From: Dryococelus australis
Lineage: Eukaryota; Arthropoda; Insecta; Phasmatodea; Phasmatidae
Assembly (NCBI GenBank): GCA_029891345.1
Contig: CM057000.1
Span: 128,501,338 to 128,565,337 of the forward strand
Length of the DNA stretch: 64,000 nucleotides
Reading direction: 5' to 3'
Shown here: positions 58,123 to 64,000 of the stretch, one piece after another
Position numbering within the stretch: position 1 is the stretch's first letter
How the letters are laid out: each line of letters begins with the position of its first letter
Notes under the pieces: model-generated
Databases searched by the model: none
What the model was told of the DNA's origin: nothing
What the model saw: the letters and a program-made list of their open reading frames with translations, nothing else
Position numbers and translations under genes: made by a program

Positions 58123-59005
58123 AGAACGTGTTTTCTTATTTCTGAAATAGAAATTTCTCTTCGCTTAGGTTTTATGAAGTTACTATAATTAAGCTCACCA
58201 TCGTTTCACTAAGGTTTTGTGTTTAAAATAGTAATATTGCTTCTTTCAATTTTAATGGAGTTATTATATTACACCTTGATATCACTTCGCTTATGTTTTA
58301 TGGAGTTAATGAAGTAGATACCTATGTACCTAGCCACTGGGCCACTAAGGCCCCACTTGATATAGTTCTATCTACTTGGCCACTGCGGCCCCACTTGGAA
58401 TTGCTCTATCCACTGAGTCTCTACGGCCCCACTTTAAATCGCTCTAGCCACTAGGTCACTGAGGCCCCATTTGATATATATCTCTCCACTGGGTCACTGT
58501 GGCCCCACTTGACATAATTCTATCCACTAAGTCACTGCGGTCCCAGTTGAAATCGCTCTATCCACTGAGCCAATAAACCCCACTTGAGATCGCTCTACCC
58601 AATGAGCCACTGCGGCTCCACTTCTTATATTTATATCCATTAAGACACGGCGGCCCCACTTTGAATAGCTCTAGCCACTGGGCCACTACGGCTCTTGGGA
58701 AGTAAAGGAGGTACCGCCTATAGACAAAAATGAAAGAAGAAATGACGGAACTTTTTTTTTAACGATGCTTTTTTTTCATGCAGTAATCCTAAGAAAAGAT
58801 TAATCCAGTACATATGTATATTCCTAATCACCATCACATTTTTGGAACCGTTTCAGATATCTCGATGAAACATAGACTAAGTTGTCCGGGTGTTATTATC
58901 TATAGGCTATGTAAATTTAATGCCAATACGTTCAATGATTTTTGAGTTAAATCCGGTCGGACAGACAGCCAGACAATTAAAAAATTAACATATATATGGC
59001 TTAGT
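58123..59005 (+). mobile_element. RTE-like non-autonomous element carrying the 38-bp array
   Basis: It starts after the 102-bp units and ends with AAGTTGTCCGGGTGTTATTA, TTTTTGAGTTAAATCCGGTC and GGACAGACAGCCAGACAATT, the last two resembling the 3' end shared by many RTE elements (a GACAGACAGACA-type terminus). The reverse-oriented 38-bp array lies in its middle. There is no RT coding sequence. Confidence 0.5.
58330..58697 (-). repeat. 38-bp minisatellite array, reverse orientation (10 units)
   Basis: Ten units with spacing of 38 bp (once 37) read CCACTGAGCCACTGCGGCCC-type on the plus strand, the reverse complement of the unit at 1-729. Key positions (GTCACT or GCCACT) fall at 58341, 58379, 58417, 58455, 58493, 58531, 58569, 58606, 58644 and 58682. 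Confidence 0.93.
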
Positions 59006-60993
59006 AATAAATTATCCTATAAGAAAAAATAATTAAAAGCGGAAAATTCGAAAATCACACATAACACTTCTATGTTATTTATCTGTATAGATTTAGACAT
59101 TTCTACTGCTAACTACTAAGGTATATAACGGAGAAAGAGTAAGCAATTATTTCAGTAGAAACCCGCTATATTCGGAAACAAGTTGTGCTACAACTAAAGC
59201 AAAAGAAAATAAAGAGTTTGTAAAAATATTAATGAAACCTCCCACTTATCCTAAGTCAAATAGCGACCTACATCAGTGTACACAATACATGTATTATGTT
59301 TGCTGGTATGGCAGGCAACCCTCGGTTAGTAGGAAGGGGTGCGTACATCACACGACAACCAACTGAGCAGCTCTTATAGTAGAGCAAGACACTTGCCGGA
59401 TAAACAACTGGATCTCGAAACAAACTGCGTAAAAATCAAATTACCGAAAACACTTTTGCACTGGAATTGGAATTCTCGTCAATACCTCTTTTTTTTTTTT
59501 TTTACACCCTTGCAGAAGTGGGAGATTCCAGCTCGTGATTTAACTTTGTTTTCGCATGAGTATGGAGCGTTTCTGAAGGTGGATTCCTACTTCAAACGTT
59601 ATGTCAACCCTCCGTTAACATGCGCTTAAAAAACCTGGCATTTTGGCGATACGAGAAACCTCGTATTGTGTATGCGAATTGTGTGGACGATTCGCGTAAC
59701 AGCGGCACTACTTCTCAGTTGTTTTTAATTAGTAGCAACAAAAATGACATATTAGAAAAGTTCAGCTTGGATTATAGGTTTTAACTAGCTGCTGAAACAC
59801 TTTAAAAAGGCAGCGCTGCAGTGTAATATGTAATTCGAAACGATTGCAACAATTAAATTAGGAAACGATAGCAAGGGAAGAAACCTTTAAGCCAAAGATG
59901 TTTTCACAAGGCCTTGCGTTCAAACTCGGCCAAAATGGTGTTATTCACACACCAACACGTCTTTGTTAACCGATGCGAAAATAAAGAGTTGTATGTTTCT
60001 AAAGTAGTAATATAATATGAAAAACACTGCTCCTATCCTAATTTTCACAAAAATTACAAAAATCTCTCTAGGTGTATTTTTTAATGAAGGCAATCAAATG
60101 AGTGGACAAACCAATATTGATTTAACCGAATATTTTTTCGGCAATCTAATTTTTTTTTTTTTTTTTGCCCATCACCATAGGTTTTGTTTATTCGAGCGTG
60201 TATATTGTCTGATGAACAAAATTAATTTTGTTGCTTTTCAAGTTTTGTTTACTCACGAAAATATCTCGTTGGGGCCAACTAAATATATATTCCGCTCTTA
60301 TACACAAGCAAGTATTCTGTTGACTGGAGCGAACGTTTTTCTCGGTGTTTAACTGTCTAAAGCTCCGCATACGCCACATACAAAATTATCGCGATAATTT
60401 TGGTGGACCAACTAATGTACTCTGGTGACGCTGAATGTCATTATGGATCATTACAATTCTAATAACTTGCGACCACACGGATGGTACAGTCTATTCACGC
60501 TTTCATCGGCCTTTTTGAATCAAACCTTTGAAAAATCTCCCCACGTATGACGTGTTTGGTTGTTTCCAACATATGCCATATAGCACAAGCGTTTTATACG
60601 TGTGTTCAATAAAATTCTTTTTTTTTTTAATTGAAATGTTATTCATATTTTATTTATAGATTATAGTGCTTCATTTATAAATAATTTGAATAAAAACAGT
60701 GAGAAAACATGTGTGTTGGTAGCACCTAGTAAGAAATAGTTCTTATACAAAATACTGTTACAACAGAGTGCGCACGAATCCGGTGCGTTGTCCCTCTCGT
60801 GTGATCTTCCAGACTTAGTTCAGCTTAGTTTGCACGAGGCGGAGGAATATCCTGGAAGTAGAAAATTAGCAGGGCTTCAGAAAAGTCCAAAGATACCGTA
60901 AATCAACTACAAGCACGCGTGCTAGCTTAACGTCCAATTTTGATCATTTCGCCTGGATGCTTAACTTTTTTTGTCAAGAAGTGTAATTTTCCG
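59006..60993. other. AT-rich DNA, no recognisable gene
   Basis: Frames up to 111 codons (60017-60352) show no family features. A 20-bp perfect palindrome lies at 60382-60401. Confidence 0.45.
60382..60401. repeat. Perfect 20-bp palindrome
   Basis: AAAATTATCGCGATAATTTT equals its own reverse complement. Confidence 0.95.
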
Positions 60994-61245
60994 AAGAGAG
61001 AGAGAGAGAGAGAAGGGTCATGACGGCGCAGTAGCTAGGCTACTCTCCTCCCGCCTGGGCGAACGTGTCTCGGTTCCCAGCAGGGACACTCGGGGTTTTC
61101 GCACCTGGGCAACGTAGCGGACGTTGCCGCTAGTCAGCACACCCGTTTCCACCCCCCTTTGCATTCCACCACTGCTCCATCTTCACCTCATATCACCACC
61201 AGCAGCGCTCAAGACCTCGCTGGTGTCCGTCAACCAACATCGTCA
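60994..61245 (+). mobile_element. tRNA-derived SINE, family of 13814-14030, after a (GA)n tract
   Basis: After (GA)n at 60994-61012 the head reads GACGGCGCAGTAGCTAGGC (A-box-like) and CTCGGTTCCCAGC (B-box-like). The body holds TTTTCGCACCTGGGCAACG and GTTGCCGCTAGTCAGC, matching the ATGCCGCTGGTCAGC part of the 13814 copy. Confidence 0.75.
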
Positions 61246-61259
61246 GTAAACAAAAAATA

Positions 61260-61685
61260 GTATGAGTTGTTCACGGTAAAATGAGCACTTTTGAAAGCCT
61301 TGCTTAAGATCTACTTGTATGCGCTATGTGTCTTATTCCGCCTCATGTAAAATTAACATTGGCAAGAACCTCGTCACTTACTTCATGCGTCGGTTGAGTG
61401 TAAATGTGAAATTATTAGAATAATAAATATTTTACAAATCTGCTCATTTTTACATTTCGAAGCATTAAAAAAGAAAAGGAGAGCGAAAGAAATAATTTAA
61501 GTAATCACAAATTGTAACCTAACGCTTTTTATTTGAAGTTAATATATGGAACTACTTTCCCTCCATCGTTACTAACTTCAATAGACGCATGTCCCTAGTG
61601 CGCCCGTTACAATATATGCATGCAGGGGCAGTGACTTTTTTCTAGGGTTTATTTCAAAAGTGCTCACTTTATCGTGAACAGCCTT
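61260..61685 (-). mobile_element. MITE-1 copy (long form, reverse orientation)
   Basis: The left end GAGTTGTTCACGGTAAAATG and the right end TTTATCGTGAACAGCC are inverted; the interior is collinear with the 1123-1489 copy. Confidence 0.9.
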
Positions 61686-61975
61686 TAACAATAATTACAT
61701 CTTACCAATATATATTAATGATTCTTTAGAAAAAGAGTGAATTAAAATATTTAATAATTTCGAATGAAAGTATTTAAATAATTTTCCCCCTCCCCCTTTT
61801 TGAAGTAACAAATAAATATCCAAACAATCAGACTTATAATTAGTAAATTGAATTATACAAGTTTCGTTTAGTCTCAAATTCGTTCTGTACTGTTAAACAT
61901 CTAAATCTCCTTATGGCATGTTTGACTATGGCTTTGGTACTCAAATACAACTGAGATGCTTATACGTGCCGGCGA
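61686..61975. other. AT-rich DNA, no recognisable feature
   Basis: Nothing assignable was seen. Confidence 0.4.
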
Positions 61976-62278
61976 CTACGTCAAAAAAAAATTGTCAACT
62001 TTGGAAATGTTGAAAGTGTATCTCTTTAACGGCCGTGTCTCATTTATTGGGACAGAGCAATAGTCCCCTGGTAGAGAGTGTTTCGTAATAAACCTGTGTT
62101 GGTACTTCGACAGTAATCTCTTCTCGGCACTCGCATCAATCCTTTCTCTTCTTGTAGGATTGCGGTCGCTCTTCAAGCCTTGATATTTCCTTATAGTTAC
62201 CGAGATTTGAATTCGTAGGCGGTAAATTCTTTTGATCTCTCCTTCAGTGGCCATACGGAAATGTAGCGCGGCGACCAT
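61976..62278 (-). CDS. Anonymous open frame of about 100 codons
   Basis: From an internal ATG near 62278 the minus strand reads MVAALHFRMATEGEIKRIYR, then TIRKYQGLKSDRNPTRRERI, then AEKRLLSKYQHRFITKHSLP, ending ...NFFLT and stop. It is basic and mostly polar, and looks more protein-like than the other frames in the window. No domain is recognised. The frame upstream is only a TA microsatellite, so the true start is unknown; it could also be an exon or transposon ORF, since a GGCCGTGTCTCA motif like the end of the element at 2991 lies within it at about 62031. Confidence 0.25.
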   Translation of the reverse strand: MVAALHFRMATEGEIKRIYRLRIQISVTIRKYQGLKSDRNPTRRERIDASAEKRLLSKYQHRFITKHSLPGDYCSVPINETRPLKRYTFNISKVDNFFLT

Positions 62279-62300
62279 GTATCCATCCGCCACAGCTGTT

Positions 62301-62305
62301 TTATA

Positions 62306-62374
<69 letters not shown>

Positions 62375-62375
62375 G
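62301..62375. repeat. (TA)n microsatellite
   Basis: A TATATA tract with short GTGTG interruptions. It creates several spurious Tyr-Ile frames on both strands. Confidence 0.97.
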
Positions 62376-64000
62376 AAGAAAACAAAGTGTACAGACAAAT
62401 GCTGTAGTCAATGTAGATTACCATTTCAGCTTTCTTTTTATTTTGAAATGGCCAAGATATACTGCTGGGACTCTTTATTTTATTTCGGGGAGATGGGGTT
62501 GGGAGAGACATTAGTTTAAAGTCTTTCATGAGACGGCATTGTTTTGAAGCACTTCTTATGAGATGGTATAATTTCGGATTACATAACTGCATATTGTTTT
62601 GAGGGATCAGCGGAATTTTTTTTTTTTTTCGTACGGAAGTAACTACCGAATTATTATAACCTGTAAAGTTTTAACCTCGCCCGAAAGAAGTGCGACATTA
62701 GCGCCGTCGCCATGCTACTCTCTGGCCATGCGCCTCGGTCCGGTGGCCGTCGCTTTTCCATACTCGGCTTCCCCTCCTTTGCTTTCCCCTCTTTTCCCTC
62801 CCGCCTTTCCCTCTCCGCGACTTGGGGCATTTTATGTATGTTAATGCACAGATGCTCCTTCTCCGCAACACTACATCGCCTTCTGCGTTTTTGACTCAGA
62901 TCGTGCTTGTACGACAAATTGGCAACATGAATTTGTGATACATCAGACTTAATTCGGGTGCCTAACGCCCTATTTTAGAATTTTGTTGTGCTTCAAGAAC
63001 GATGCCGGAGCTTGTAAATCTGTAAATCGCGGCAGTGGAAAAATAATGTTTTGGTTTACGTAGACATTTTAGTAATTTTGTAAGGCGTGGACTTTCGGTT
63101 TTGGGCCAGCAGTGTTTTTATGTTTTCTAAATTGGGTTTTGGCACTGCTGTTTTAAATTCCTTTTGTTGTAATGTAATGTTAGCATGCCGCTTTGTTTAG
63201 TTTATGTAATGTGTCGTGTTAGTTTTTGTATGTAGCCCTAGTTGGCTTGGTCAAATGAATCTTGCTCTGCGGCCGTGCCTCGTTTGTTGGGTGCTAGGTT
63301 TGTTTGTTTTAACTAACGGAGCTATGATTGGGCTTCAGTCGCCTCCGTTGACATTTCTCCTTTTAATTCAGCATTTTAAGTATATTTTAGCGTGTTCGCT
63401 TTTAGGTGCGAGAGGCTATGATTGGGTACGACGTACCGTACTGTGGCACATTGTAATTCTCCAGCTAAGCTATGAGAATTATAATAATTTGTGAATTATG
63501 AAGTCGAAATACGTATACGTTTATTTGTACTCGCGTACATTTTAGTCACGTCGTTAGATTTTTGCCCTTTATATAAATACGTGGATCCTTAGATTTATAA
63601 TAGTATAGCTGGCCGTAAGGCTATTTTTAGAGGATTTGTTTGCCGGCAAATTATAAATGGATAAAATGTACGGATTCAACTATTGTCATGGAGCTGAATT
63701 GTATTAAATGTTCTAGTATTGGGGCCGACTGACTCTAGGTTGAAAAAAGTACAGGGTTGAATTTCATTTACTAAGTTAATGTATAACTTGCTTTCTGGAG
63801 TGATGTCGATTTGTGGTTAAACAAAATTTTAAACTATTTTTGTTCTGGCCCTAAACGTTATCAGGCGGTTGACTGGTTGGACTAACGTGTGTAATGTGTA
63901 AATTGACATTCCTTTTTTTTTATATAAAATGTTATGTTAGTAAGATGTTGTTATTGATCACGATAGTGTGTGTGCGAAGAGATAAAACAATAGACATTTA
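62376..64000. other. C/T-rich block followed by G+T-rich DNA, no gene found
   Basis: 62660-62890 is GC-moderate and pyrimidine-rich on the plus strand; from about 62950 to the end the plus strand is T- and G-rich. The same order is seen at 35650-36900. No exon could be supported; the 92-codon frame at 63216-63494 has no family features. Confidence 0.4.

Noticed and set aside
62197..62592. Open frames of 95 to 140 codons over the TA tract
   Set aside because: Much of their length is Tyr-Ile repeats from the TA microsatellite.

Overview
The window looks like non-genic DNA from a large, AT-rich insect genome, most likely Polyneoptera (stick insect, cockroach or orthopteran type). The reasons are the many decayed Tc1/mariner transposases of insect type, several tRNA-headed SINEs including the 'CGAGCGAGGTGGC' type common in that group, Penelope-like and LINE fragments, dense MITEs, and no intact host open reading frame. 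I found no convincing host protein-coding exon, no rRNA and no functional tRNA. Nearly all open frames are short and random or lie inside broken mobile elements.

Layout. 1-729: a strictly 38-bp periodic minisatellite with a tRNA A-box-like core. 730-6050: a nest of elements: an inverted-repeat MITE, a Tc1 remnant, copies of a TIR MITE (here 'MITE-1'), and a second Tc1 transposase cut by a ~2.7 kb insert with ~235-bp inverted arms. 6050-13600: mostly plain AT-rich DNA with one perfect 44-bp hairpin and one SINE remnant. 13611-18900: two Tc1 elements with recognisable 5' ends; the first holds a SINE with target duplication and a second MITE. 18900-24000: AT-rich DNA with a 22-bp minisatellite, SINE remnants and MITE-1. 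24100-25230: an unusual CpG-rich island split by a CGATA-rich block. 25360-29300: MITE-1, a SINE, Penelope fragments, a Tc1 pseudogene and an hAT-type MITE. 29300-35150: AT-rich DNA, a probable LINE tail, a 160-bp palindrome and a TIR element with a BED-finger relic. 35650-35960: a GC-rich TATA-containing block. 39020-40771: a Penelope-like retroelement with RT and GIY-YIG domains. 43340-44791: a LINE C-terminus interrupted by a 974-bp TIR element. 46055-52200: MITE-1 copies, a SINE and Tc1 pieces. 53270-59010: RTE-like ends, a 102-bp tandem repeat and a second 38-bp array in the opposite orientation. 59010-64000: a SINE, MITE-1, a TA microsatellite and one anonymous open frame.

The genes do not work together as a system. 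The order of insertions can be read (SINE and MITE into Tc1; MITE-1 into Tc1; TIR element into LINE), so the window is mainly a record of successive transposition. The most unexplained items are the 38-bp tRNA-like arrays at both ends in opposite orientation, the near-perfect palindrome at 33.6 kb, the CpG-rich island at 24-25 kb and the long-armed insert at 2.7-5.4 kb. Alignments were made by eye, so element edges are approximate.
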